From the NCBI RefSeq assembly GCF_034424315.1, contig NZ_CP139972.1:1674001-1738000 (forward strand): 64,000 bases of DNA, in the 5' to 3' direction. This DNA is from Chitinophaga sancti. Lineage in GTDB: Bacteria > Bacteroidota > Bacteroidia > Chitinophagales > Chitinophagaceae. Under the pieces are notes generated by a model that made no database searches, was not told the DNA's origin, and saw nothing but the letters and a program-made list of their open reading frames with translations. Of the stretch, positions 56,201 to 64,000 are shown one piece after another (within the stretch, counting starts at the first letter, position 1; each line of letters begins with the position of its first letter). The position numbers and the translations under genes are program-made.

Positions 56201-56274
56201 TTTAAAATTTATAGGACATAGAAATACAGATCAAGCCAATGGCTTCATCAGAATAAGTGTAAGTAATTATATGC

Positions 56275-56652
56275 CTATAAACGGGGTGGCGGATAATCGA
56301 TATCCAGGAATGAAGACAGCGTAGCTGCATTGAACAGGGCATATACCCTATCAATTACCTGCCCTGCAGGAAATTCCAGTTGTACATGTAGTGATGTGGT
56401 ATGAGAGAGATCTTCCTGGCCTGTCTTCTGATTATTTGTAGTATCCTCTTTGCCAGACTGCTTCTCAGCTTTTATTATTTCAAGGCCAACGTGGTTGTTA
56501 CCATAAGTATGATGGGCTGACTCTAAGTGTTCTTTCTCCCAGAATGTATGGGCAATGCCATCTGCAATCAATGGGATGTAAGGGGAAAACACATAAAAGA
56601 AATACGAAAACAACACTAAAAATGACAGATCCTGTTTCAGTTTCAATTTCAT
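56275..56652 (-). CDS. small exported or membrane-anchored protein beside the TonB receptor
   Basis: About 125 residues from the ATG at 56652 (MKLKLKQDLSFLVLFSYFFYVFS), which starts a hydrophobic N-terminal segment. The mature part holds His-containing stretches (AHTFWEKEHLESAHHTYGNNH) and a polar linker (KQSGKEDTTNNQKTGQ), then a small C-terminal domain. The His content fits metal handling. It lies about 75 bp upstream of the TonB receptor on the same strand and divergent from HupE/UreJ. A longer upstream start lacks support. Family not recognised. Confidence 0.55.
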   Translation of the reverse strand: MKLKLKQDLSFLVLFSYFFYVFSPYIPLIADGIAHTFWEKEHLESAHHTYGNNHVGLEIIKAEKQSGKEDTTNNQKTGQEDLSHTTSLHVQLEFPAGQVIDRVYALFNAATLSSFLDIDYPPPRL

Positions 56653-56814
56653 AGGTATACCCGTATCACCGGAAGGGATCTCCGATGATACATTCAGGTC
56701 ACGCAGGAAAAGGAACCAATATAACTTTCTGATCAAGATCGTGGGTAATGATGTCTAATAATAGTCAAAATATCAATACTTTCGGCCTGCAAGTTAATAT
56801 TATAGCTCAATATC

Positions 56815-57447
56815 ATGCTATCAGCGGGTAAATTAATTATTGTTTTGGGGCATATCCAGCCGGGCGAGTTACTCCGGCTGTTAAAGTCAAACCTGGCATC
56901 CTCCTACCTGATCGAGGGCTATCAGCATATATTGCCCTACGGTTATGATCATATTGCATTTATTATTGGCTTACTATTATTAAGCCCTAAATTAAAACCG
57001 ATCTTATGGCAGGCAACCGCATTTACGATCGCTCATTCTATTACGCTGGGCCTTGCCATGTATCATATTATACAACCGCCCCTCAACCTGGTTGAACCAT
57101 TAATTGCCATCTCTATTCTTTATGTAGCGGTGGAAAATATCCTTTCTCCCAAACTAAGGGCTTTCCGTATAGCCATTGTATTTCTTTTTGGCTTAGTACA
57201 TGGGCTGGGCTTTGCAGGTTCACTGTCTCAACTAAACATCTCTCATGAACATTTCTTCACCTGCCTCATTATGTTTAACCTGGGCGTTGAATTAGGGCAG
57301 CTAACAGTGATCCTGATTTTCTATCTTCTCATTGCCCGATGGTTTGCAGCTACACCCTATTACCGCAAATATGTTGTCATTCCCCTATCCTTCCTCATAG
57401 CAATGATTGCTTGTTTTTGGATCGTGCAAAGGGTCTTCTATCATTGA
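56815..57447 (+). CDS. HupE/UreJ-family membrane protein
   Basis: A 210-residue membrane protein of the HupE/UreJ type. The motif YGYDHIAFIIGLLLL (residues about 42-56) and the later FGLVHGLGFAGSL carry the conserved His residues of the family; six to seven hydrophobic segments are seen. Family members are associated with nickel or cobalt supply, though in Bacteroidota they often sit beside TonB receptors and may carry other metals. Its last 7 bp overlap the 3' end of the convergent gene at 57441. Confidence 0.85.
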   Translation: MLSAGKLIIVLGHIQPGELLRLLKSNLASSYLIEGYQHILPYGYDHIAFIIGLLLLSPKLKPILWQATAFTIAHSITLGLAMYHIIQPPLNLVEPLIAISILYVAVENILSPKLRAFRIAIVFLFGLVHGLGFAGSLSQLNISHEHFFTCLIMFNLGVELGQLTVILIFYLLIARWFAATPYYRKYVVIPLSFLIAMIACFWIVQRVFYH

Positions 57448-58925
57448 ATGAGCGTCAGCACAACATTATAAGCAGATTTCTTCTCCCATCGCGATATCAG
57501 CCAGGCAATAAAACTCAGGGAAAAGATATCGCTGTTTTCTACCTGCTCAGCCATGTCTGACACTGTCTTTTGATACCCCGGATCAAACACCACATCAGGT
57601 TTTTGCAGGTATTTTTCCACCTGCTTCAGGAATAAAAGTACACGCTCTTCCGCAGTCGTCAGCAGATACTTCTTATACCGCCGCCGGAAACTGATTAGCC
57701 GGGACATAGCCAGCTCCGTATTAGAAAACTGCGCATGCACCATTATTTCCATCAGGTTCTTCCGAATGGTCCATAACATCCCCATTCTCTTTTCATACCA
57801 GGCATCTGTGCGTGTCAGTAAAGTCAGCTGTTTTAAACATTTCTTATCATTCACCAGGGCCAGGAACATCGTCAGACAGATACGTAAATCCTCCACATCT
57901 TCCGGTTTCGTCGTTTGTTTGGTATTGGAAAGCGATTCCTGCAGGATTGCAATCGCTGCCTCAGGAGATGCTGTAAAAAACAGGTTGAGCGCCGCGAGTA
58001 ACTGGTGACGTAAATAAAACAGGGCGTGATAGCGGCTATCGGTCACCATCAGCTCCATCATTTCCTGCAGGTAGGCGCTACTGTGCAGGAAGTCCTTACG
58101 CCTCAGGTGGAAGTTTGCCAGCAAATATAAAATGGATATATGGTAAAAGAGGTTGGCCTGTTTCTTATGTTCCTGCGTTTGTATAAACTGGTTCGTCCGC
58201 TTAATATAATGTTCTATCAAATCATAATTCTGTTGTATCGCCGCATATTCATTCGCAATAAAAAGAATCTGGTAAACAGATTTATAGGTCATGAGATCCC
58301 GGGTCGCAATTTTGTATTTCCGGATGGTCGCTATCATCAATGAGGTTAGGTTGACAATCTTCCCTTCCAGCTGAATCTCCTTCAGTTCCTTCCTCAGAAA
58401 TGCGTAGGCCATATTGAGTTTCGCCTCCCGCTGCATCTGCTCCTGGTTTTGCAGGAAGCGTGCAGTCAGCGCATCCAGGTCTTCAGCTCCCGGCAGGTGG
58501 GCATACTGTAGTTTCAGCAGCAACAGTTCATTCAATAGATTAAACTGCTCCGACTGTTCAGCTAGTCGCTCGGCCTTATCCAGGCATTTGAAGGCTACCC
58601 TCACCACATCATTTTCTAATAAAAATCGACTTACCACCAGCAGGCGAAGCGCATCATAGGTATCAGAATGACCGTTTTCAAAGGTCTTCTGAGATAAAAA
58701 GAGCAGCAGGTTATCCTGCAACCTTTTACGTAAGGCATGGTATGCGTCATTATTCTTTTCCGGGTGATAAAGCTTTTCCATGCCTTTTATATCGTCAGTT
58801 TCTATCAAATCCAGCAGTACCAGGTTCTTTACATCTCCTCTTTTGTTTTTCCGCTGTAAAAACTGCTTAAAAGACTGTTTTTCAACATTGTTTAATAGTT
58901 TAACTAATTCCGATAATGAGTCCAT
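57441..58925 (-). CDS. alpha-helical repeat protein, unknown function
   Basis: A 494-residue cytoplasmic protein, almost wholly alpha-helical, with TPR-like helix pairs (for example KCLDKAERLAEQSEQFNLLN and YLLANFHLRRKDFLHSSAYL). It opens MDSLSELVKLLNNVEKQSF with RFLQ-type basic helices after it. No signal peptide. I recognise no named family; similar helical proteins of this length are common in Chitinophagaceae. It ends by overlapping the HupE/UreJ gene by 7 bp, tail to tail, so their transcripts are antisense at the ends. Confidence 0.7.
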   Translation of the reverse strand: MDSLSELVKLLNNVEKQSFKQFLQRKNKRGDVKNLVLLDLIETDDIKGMEKLYHPEKNNDAYHALRKRLQDNLLLFLSQKTFENGHSDTYDALRLLVVSRFLLENDVVRVAFKCLDKAERLAEQSEQFNLLNELLLLKLQYAHLPGAEDLDALTARFLQNQEQMQREAKLNMAYAFLRKELKEIQLEGKIVNLTSLMIATIRKYKIATRDLMTYKSVYQILFIANEYAAIQQNYDLIEHYIKRTNQFIQTQEHKKQANLFYHISILYLLANFHLRRKDFLHSSAYLQEMMELMVTDSRYHALFYLRHQLLAALNLFFTASPEAAIAILQESLSNTKQTTKPEDVEDLRICLTMFLALVNDKKCLKQLTLLTRTDAWYEKRMGMLWTIRKNLMEIMVHAQFSNTELAMSRLISFRRRYKKYLLTTAEERVLLFLKQVEKYLQKPDVVFDPGYQKTVSDMAEQVENSDIFSLSFIAWLISRWEKKSAYNVVLTLIQ

Positions 58926-59052
58926 AAAAGTAAATAATAATATTCCAAAGGTATAAAATCACCCATTTATATCATCAGTAATTTACACAATCTGCCTTTT
59001 CTGGTGTTGCTTAACACCCGACATTTGTTTCATCATCACAAAACGAAATCAT

Positions 59053-59520
59053 ATGGAACCGCTACAAAACAGAACTGAAGAAAATTTATACAGTATAAAA
59101 CAAACGGAGAATGGCAGAAACCCTTTTAAACCAACTGCCGCATTCATAGGAGCGAGTTGGTTCGCCTTATTAACCGGCGCTGTCAGCTATTGCATTGGCT
59201 TATGGAACGCCAATATGCAGTTGAATGAAAAAGGCTATTATCTCACCATCTTACTATTTGGCTTGTTCTCCGTAATCTCCGTACAAAAATCCGTCAGGGA
59301 TAGAGCTGAAGGAATTGCTGTTACGGATCTTTACTACGGTATCAGCTGGTTTGCGACCATAGCAGCCATGCTTTTATTGACAATTGGATTATGGAATGCA
59401 AACATGGCGCTGAGTGAAAAAGGTTTCTACGCCATGGCATTCTGCCTGAGTATGTTTTCAGCCATTGCCGTTCAGAAAAATACCCGCGATGCAAAAATGG
59501 TCGGGACTAAAGAACAGTAA
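59053..59520 (+). CDS. yiaA: YiaA/YiaB-type inner-membrane protein
   Basis: 155 residues with two copies of the YiaA/B two-helix domain: FIGASWFALLTGAVSYCIGL with WNANMQLNEKGYYLTILLFG, and YYGISWFATIAAMLLLTIGL with WNANMALSEKGFYAMAFC. Each copy ends in VQK followed by an [ST]-x-RD motif. The N-terminal tail of about 30 residues is polar. The function of the family is unknown. It is monocistronic and followed by a strong terminator. Confidence 0.9.
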   Translation: MEPLQNRTEENLYSIKQTENGRNPFKPTAAFIGASWFALLTGAVSYCIGLWNANMQLNEKGYYLTILLFGLFSVISVQKSVRDRAEGIAVTDLYYGISWFATIAAMLLLTIGLWNANMALSEKGFYAMAFCLSMFSAIAVQKNTRDAKMVGTKEQ

Positions 59521-59540
59521 CGTAGCGGTTACGCCCCCAG

Positions 59541-59575
59541 CCCCACAGTTGCCAGCAAGCGCTGTGGGGTTATTT
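59541..59575 (+). terminator. Rho-independent terminator after yiaA
   Basis: Arms 59541-59548 and 59562-59569 (ccccacag with ctgtgggg) pair perfectly, followed by a T-rich tract. It lies 20 bp after the yiaA stop. Confidence 0.85.
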
Positions 59576-59633
59576 ATTTAGCCACTTCGGAGAAAAATCT
59601 CCCCATTTCCCGGATATACTGTTTCTTTGCAGC

Positions 59634-60209
59634 ATGCTACAAATTCAGCAACTGATCCAAACAGGACAAATCGAAACCGCCATTCACGAAACGGAAACAA
59701 TGCTTGGCCAACTGCCAGCCTCCGGCTTCCAATACATCATCGGCAAAGATCTGTTACACCTCACAGGACCACTAACGGCCTATTTCAATTATTTCTATAC
59801 TGTCATGACTGAAGACGAGGAACTGGAGGTAAAAGCCCTTTACCTGGAGATGAACAGCTTCACCATACAATATGACCAGTGGTTCCTGCATTTACTCGCA
59901 TACGAGTCTCTCGCTCACCACGATAACCCAGACTGGCTCGCAGATTTCAGTGGCGAAGCACAGAAAAGGCTCAACATCACTGGCTTCGAAGCTTTGCAGG
60001 AAACCAATAAGCAATACATGCAAACCGAAGGCTACCGCGATGATCAATTACGGCAGGCATGTGAGCTCCAGGAATATCTCATCATACTCAGGCTGCAGGA
60101 ACTTGCGCTAAAAACCATCAGGACTAACAAGGGTAAAGCTCCCTGGGCCAATATACCCGTACTGGTAGGTGCGCATGATTATGAAGATCTGATCTTTACC
60201 ATCCAGTAA
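59634..60209 (+). CDS. small helical protein of unknown function
   Basis: A 191-residue soluble protein with acidic, mainly helical composition, opening MLQIQQLIQTGQIETAIHET. It contains aromatic pairs (FNYFYTVM, YDQWFLHLLAY) and ends VLVGAHDYEDLIFTIQ. No signal peptide and no recognised family. It lies 24 bp upstream of the Sel1/WG-repeat gene on the same strand, so the two are likely co-transcribed. Confidence 0.7.
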   Translation: MLQIQQLIQTGQIETAIHETETMLGQLPASGFQYIIGKDLLHLTGPLTAYFNYFYTVMTEDEELEVKALYLEMNSFTIQYDQWFLHLLAYESLAHHDNPDWLADFSGEAQKRLNITGFEALQETNKQYMQTEGYRDDQLRQACELQEYLIILRLQELALKTIRTNKGKAPWANIPVLVGAHDYEDLIFTIQ

Positions 60210-60233
60210 GCCCACAAACCTTACCTTTGCAAC

Positions 60234-61778
60234 ATGTCGCAAAGCGTATATTTAAGTAACACTACTTTCCCAGCAGGCAATCATACTATCATGATGGAGA
60301 GGGCATATGAAATGCCCCTTCTTTTACAACCCCTGCTTATAAGCGGAGGCTTCATTGACAATGACATACTTTACTATGATGCCAGACCCGGCATAGAAAA
60401 CATAAAAAGGTTTTACAATTTCCTGGATGCGACAAAACTGATCATTCATAACAAACCCCACTTCATAGCATCTAAAAACAAACTATTCAAATACCTGGAC
60501 GGCCTGGAATATCCCTATTTTAGCGTGGATGCCAGGCAGGTGTTTAATATGGAAGAGATCCCGCCTGCGCAACAGGCGGCTGTCTGGCAGGCAGATATTG
60601 CGTATAACAATGCCATTATCACCAGTGCTATCGACAATAACGATATTTCCCTGCTGTCTTACAACAAGCTCAAACACGTCAGCATGGCTTTCCAGTCATT
60701 CTCCGAACTCCTGAACTACGTTGATTATCATTATGGATGGGGGCCTATCTACCAGGCAGCACCCAGGGAAGAAGCACCTTCCATCACCCAAAGGAATGGA
60801 AAATGGGGGCTGCTGGCAGCAGATGGAACCCTGCTCATAGATTTTAAATACGAGAAAATAGAACACCTGCATGACGATGTGTTCATACTAAAAAAGGACG
60901 GTTCTTATAGTCTTGCAGAAGATGGAGAGCAGTTCGACCTCATCATACATAAAGCCATTCCTCCAGGCTTTGCCTGGGCATTCAAAGGTTCCGAAGTATA
61001 TCTCATAGATCAATACGGCATATCAAGAGCCAATAAATCCCTTGTGCAACAAGAGGCGAACAATGATATTTATGATGAGGAAGTACGCGAAAAACTGCTG
61101 GCATATGCGAATACCCCTGATGGGGATATGATAACAGATGCCTATACACCGGTAGAAGAATTGTATAATATCGGGGTAGATGCTTATAACAGGCATGATT
61201 ACACTTCGGCAATACATTACTACACACTGGCTGCCCAAAAAGGATATGCTTATGCCATGAACAACCTGGCATTTATCTATTACATGGTAGATGGCTATAT
61301 AGATAATGAACAGGCATTTTACTGGTATGATCAGGGAGCTGCTGCAGGGAATACCAATGCGATCAATGGATTGAGCCTGTGTTATCAGCATGGAATAGGC
61401 ACGCAGCCTGATATAGAAAAAGCCATTGACCTGCTGTACCTGGCCGCAAAAGATGGTATGGCTTCGGCCCATAATAACCTGGGATTGCTGTTATATGAAA
61501 ATGATCCGGAACAGGCATTGTATCATTATCACCAAGCAGCAGCATTGGGAGAACCGGACTACGATTGGCTGGGATTCCTGTATAAAGAAAAAGGAGACAT
61601 CGCAAGGGCTATAGAATACTTTAATACAGCGATAGACAATGGTTATGATGACAGCCATATCGAGCTGGCCCGGATCTACCTGTTTGAAGAAGGCTTTATT
61701 GACAATGCCCTCGCAAAAGAACACATTGCTGCAGCAGAAAAAGCAGGGCTTGAAATACCGGATGACCTACATTCATAA
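60234..61778 (+). CDS. WG-repeat and Sel1-repeat protein
   Basis: 514 residues in three parts. Residues about 1-175 are an unrecognised domain opening SVYLSNTTFPAGNHTIM. Residues about 180-240 hold WG-type repeats (NGKWGLLAADGTLLIDFKYE). Residues about 300-510 hold five to six Sel1/TPR repeats (YTLAAQKGYAYAMNNLAFIY, WYDQGAAAGNTNAINGLSLC, LLYLAAKDGMASAHNNLGLL). Both repeat types mediate protein contacts. There is no signal peptide. The upstream gene at 59634 is probably its partner. Confidence 0.85.
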   Translation: MSQSVYLSNTTFPAGNHTIMMERAYEMPLLLQPLLISGGFIDNDILYYDARPGIENIKRFYNFLDATKLIIHNKPHFIASKNKLFKYLDGLEYPYFSVDARQVFNMEEIPPAQQAAVWQADIAYNNAIITSAIDNNDISLLSYNKLKHVSMAFQSFSELLNYVDYHYGWGPIYQAAPREEAPSITQRNGKWGLLAADGTLLIDFKYEKIEHLHDDVFILKKDGSYSLAEDGEQFDLIIHKAIPPGFAWAFKGSEVYLIDQYGISRANKSLVQQEANNDIYDEEVREKLLAYANTPDGDMITDAYTPVEELYNIGVDAYNRHDYTSAIHYYTLAAQKGYAYAMNNLAFIYYMVDGYIDNEQAFYWYDQGAAAGNTNAINGLSLCYQHGIGTQPDIEKAIDLLYLAAKDGMASAHNNLGLLLYENDPEQALYHYHQAAALGEPDYDWLGFLYKEKGDIARAIEYFNTAIDNGYDDSHIELARIYLFEEGFIDNALAKEHIAAAEKAGLEIPDDLHS

Positions 61779-61893
61779 CCCGGCTTTTTCAACATTTAGT
61801 TCTCCTGGTTAAATTTAACATTCCTTATACAATATGAATACTAACTTACACAACACCCGGAAACTTCCATACCTGCAAAACTGAACCTATTTT

Positions 61894-64000
61894 ATGCGAA
61901 AAATAATGGCTGTCCTGGCTTTGCTAATTTCATCCCTAACAAGTATCAAAGCCATAGCCCAGCATAAATTCACCATTAGCGGCATCATTCGCGATAAAAC
62001 TTCGGGCGAGACTTTAATCGGTGCCTCTATACACGTTCTTCAACAATCCAACTACAGCAGCACCAGCAACAACTACGGATTCTATGCAATCGTGGTACCT
62101 GAAGGCACCTATACCCTCGTCGTCAGTTATACAGGATATAAAGCGGATACAATATCTATTCCCCTGGCGAAAGACCTTGTACGCAATGTTTCGTTGAGCC
62201 CTTCGAGCGGACTACTTTCAGAAGTCGTGATCACTTCCCAGGCCTCAAAAGACAGGCTGAGCAGCGCCCAAATGGGTACACAAAAACTTAGTACTGCCGA
62301 AATTGCAAATGTGCCGGTATTCCTCGGGGAAAAGGACATCATCAAAACCATACAACTACTACCCGGTATTAAAACAACCGGCGAAGGCAGCGGCGGCTTC
62401 TACGTGCGCGGTGGTAACATCGACGAGAACCTGTTACTGCTGGATGAAGTGCCGGTGTATAATGCCACACACCTCTTAGGTTTCTTCTCTACCTTCAATT
62501 CAGATGCGATCAAAGATCTTACGCTTTATAAAGGTGCCATGCCAGCTCAATACGGTGGCCGCCTTTCCTCTGTAGTAGATATCCGGACCAAAGACGGTAA
62601 CAACCAGGCATTCCACGGTAGCGGCGGACTTGGCATTATTTCATCTCACCTGAACCTGGAAGGACCGCTTGTAAAAGATAAGGGTTCATTTATGATCAGT
62701 GCCCGTCGTAGTTATGCAGATGTGTTTTTGAAACTGTCTTCAAACGAAGATGTCAAAAACTCTAATCTTTACTTCTACGATGTAAATGCCAAGCTGAGTT
62801 ATAACCTGGATGATCATAACCGGGTATTCATTTCCTTTTATAACGGGAAAGACAACCTGAAAATATCAGACGACTTCGCACTGTACTATGGTAATACAAC
62901 AGGTACATTCAGGTTAAATCATAATTTCAACAGTCACTTGTTTTCCAATACCACAGTCTCCTATAGTAATTATCATCACAACGTAGAGATCTCGGACAAA
63001 TCAAGCAATACTAAGATTGAATCCACCATCAGGGATTTCGGATTGAAAGAAGATTTTCAATACTTCATGTCAAACGATGACAGGATTAACTTTGGGATCA
63101 CAACCACACACCATACACTTAATCCTGGCCTTATTGATGCCAGTCAGAATTCTACCTACAATTCCCAGATCCTGGATAAGAAGTATGCGCTGGAAAGCGC
63201 AGCTTACATCAATCATGAATTAGGATGGGGCAAGCTGAAAATTAATTATGGATTGCGCTTGTCTGTCTTCAATATATTTGGTCCCGGAAAGTATTATACA
63301 TACAATGCAGAGGGAGATCCTGCTGATTCCACTAAATATGATGCAGCAGACCTGGTAAAGACTTACATCAATCTTGAACCCCGCGCAGCTGCAAGTTACC
63401 AGCTGGATAGTATCAGCTCATTGAAATTTGCTTATTCGCGCAATACGCAGAACCTGCACCTGATCACTAACTCTGCCTCCACGCAACCCACAGATCTCTG
63501 GATCCTGAGCAGTCCGAATGTACAACCGGAAATAGCAGACCAGGTGTCATTGGGTTACTACCGGGATCTTAGTAAAGGTCGTTATGAATTCTCATCGGAG
63601 ATTTACTATAAACAATTACAAAACCAGATTGACTATAAAGATGGTGCTGCCCTCTCAGTCAATAACTACGTAGAGTCGCAGCTGCTATATGGGAAAGGCA
63701 GGGCGTATGGGGTAGAACTTTTTCTAAAGAAAAAAGCCGGCAGACTGACAGGTTGGATCAGTTATACATTATCCCGCACGGAGCGGCAGATAGAGAAGAT
63801 CAATGAAGGGAGCTGGTATGCCGCACACCAGGATCAGACGCACAACCTGGCTATTGTAACCATCTACCAGTTGAGTAAGAAAGTAACCCTTTCTGCGAAC
63901 TGGGTGTACAATACCGGTAATGCAGTCACCTACCCAAGTGGAAAATACGAAATCAATGAACAGACGGTGTTCCTGTATACAGAGAGAAACGGCTACCGGA
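61894..64000 (+). CDS. TonB-dependent receptor (cut by window end)
   Basis: From the ATG at 61894 (MRKIMAVLALLISSLTSIKA, Sec signal) about 702 residues are visible and the frame runs off the window. A carboxypeptidase-regulatory-like domain (ISGIIRDKTSGETLIGASIH) is followed by a plug (IKTIQLLPGIKTTGEGSGGF, YVRGGNIDENLLLLDEVPVY) and part of the barrel. This form, lacking a SusD partner in view, is common in Chitinophagaceae and is often followed by a DUF4249 lipoprotein gene; that cannot be checked here. The substrate is unknown. Confidence 0.92.
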   Translation, partial: MRKIMAVLALLISSLTSIKAIAQHKFTISGIIRDKTSGETLIGASIHVLQQSNYSSTSNNYGFYAIVVPEGTYTLVVSYTGYKADTISIPLAKDLVRNVSLSPSSGLLSEVVITSQASKDRLSSAQMGTQKLSTAEIANVPVFLGEKDIIKTIQLLPGIKTTGEGSGGFYVRGGNIDENLLLLDEVPVYNATHLLGFFSTFNSDAIKDLTLYKGAMPAQYGGRLSSVVDIRTKDGNNQAFHGSGGLGIISSHLNLEGPLVKDKGSFMISARRSYADVFLKLSSNEDVKNSNLYFYDVNAKLSYNLDDHNRVFISFYNGKDNLKISDDFALYYGNTTGTFRLNHNFNSHLFSNTTVSYSNYHHNVEISDKSSNTKIESTIRDFGLKEDFQYFMSNDDRINFGITTTHHTLNPGLIDASQNSTYNSQILDKKYALESAAYINHELGWGKLKINYGLRLSVFNIFGPGKYYTYNAEGDPADSTKYDAADLVKTYINLEPRAAASYQLDSISSLKFAYSRNTQNLHLITNSASTQPTDLWILSSPNVQPEIADQVSLGYYRDLSKGRYEFSSEIYYKQLQNQIDYKDGAALSVNNYVESQLLYGKGRAYGVELFLKKKAGRLTGWISYTLSRTERQIEKINEGSWYAAHQDQTHNLAIVTIYQLSKKVTLSANWVYNTGNAVTYPSGKYEINEQTVFLYTERNGYR

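Noticed and set aside
1..64000. CRISPR array, rRNA or complete tRNA gene
   Set aside because: No regularly spaced direct repeats and no complete cloverleaf were found by eye on either strand.

Overview
The window looks like a chromosomal segment of a Bacteroidota bacterium of the Chitinophagaceae type (Chitinophaga-like). This rests on gene content: two TonB-dependent receptors with N-terminal carboxypeptidase-regulatory-like domains, a 2648-residue surface protein with a type IX secretion (T9SS) tail, two DUF4402 proteins, three AraC-type regulators, AT-rich intergenic DNA, and a few matches to the TAnnTTTG -7 element of Bacteroidota promoters. No rRNA, complete tRNA, CRISPR array or intact transposase was seen.

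Layout. 1-914 is gene graveyard: coding-like fragments on both strands broken by stops and frameshifts. 915-5502 carries a type-3 copper tyrosinase, a DUF2182 membrane protein and a haem-binding (CxxCH) lipoprotein, with a decayed TOTE-type primase fragment between them. 5881-9328 holds small secreted proteins, a KTSC-like protein, and a pRiA4b ORF-3 family gene whose upstream partner is broken at a G homopolymer. 9605-15054 holds an acidic helical-repeat protein, an AraC/monooxygenase pair, an acetate-uptake (SatP/YaaH) protein and a ketoacyl synthase III-like enzyme.

15623-32753 is the most unusual region. It is a minus-strand cluster of four genes covering 17 kb: two tandem 241-residue two-domain paralogues, an 1171-residue protein and a 3974-residue giant. 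The giant begins with a possible glycosyltransferase-B-like region, continues with about 1000 residues of beta-rich repeats, then two clusters of LysM-like repeats and two SbsA-Ig-like domains. None of the four has a recognisable signal peptide or T9SS tail. I recognise no described system with this make-up.

33470-35762 is a deacetylase/DoxX pair with a divergent AraC regulator. 36224-48923 is a five-gene plus-strand operon (DUF4402, PapD-like chaperone, giant T9SS adhesin-like protein, second DUF4402, usher-like outer-membrane protein). It reads as a Bacteroidota version of chaperone-usher surface assembly. 49307-53719 holds a secreted NodB/glycosidase-like protein, an acyltransferase, AraC and a membrane protein. 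53927-57447 is a TonB receptor, small exported protein and HupE/UreJ locus, probably for metal uptake. 57441-64000 holds helical-repeat proteins, a YiaA/B membrane protein, a Sel1/WG-repeat protein and the start of a second TonB receptor cut by the window end.

A theme is decay. Short relics of genes that still exist intact elsewhere in the window are found at 7449, 35825 (both pRiA4b ORF-3 family) and 49048 (deacetylase).
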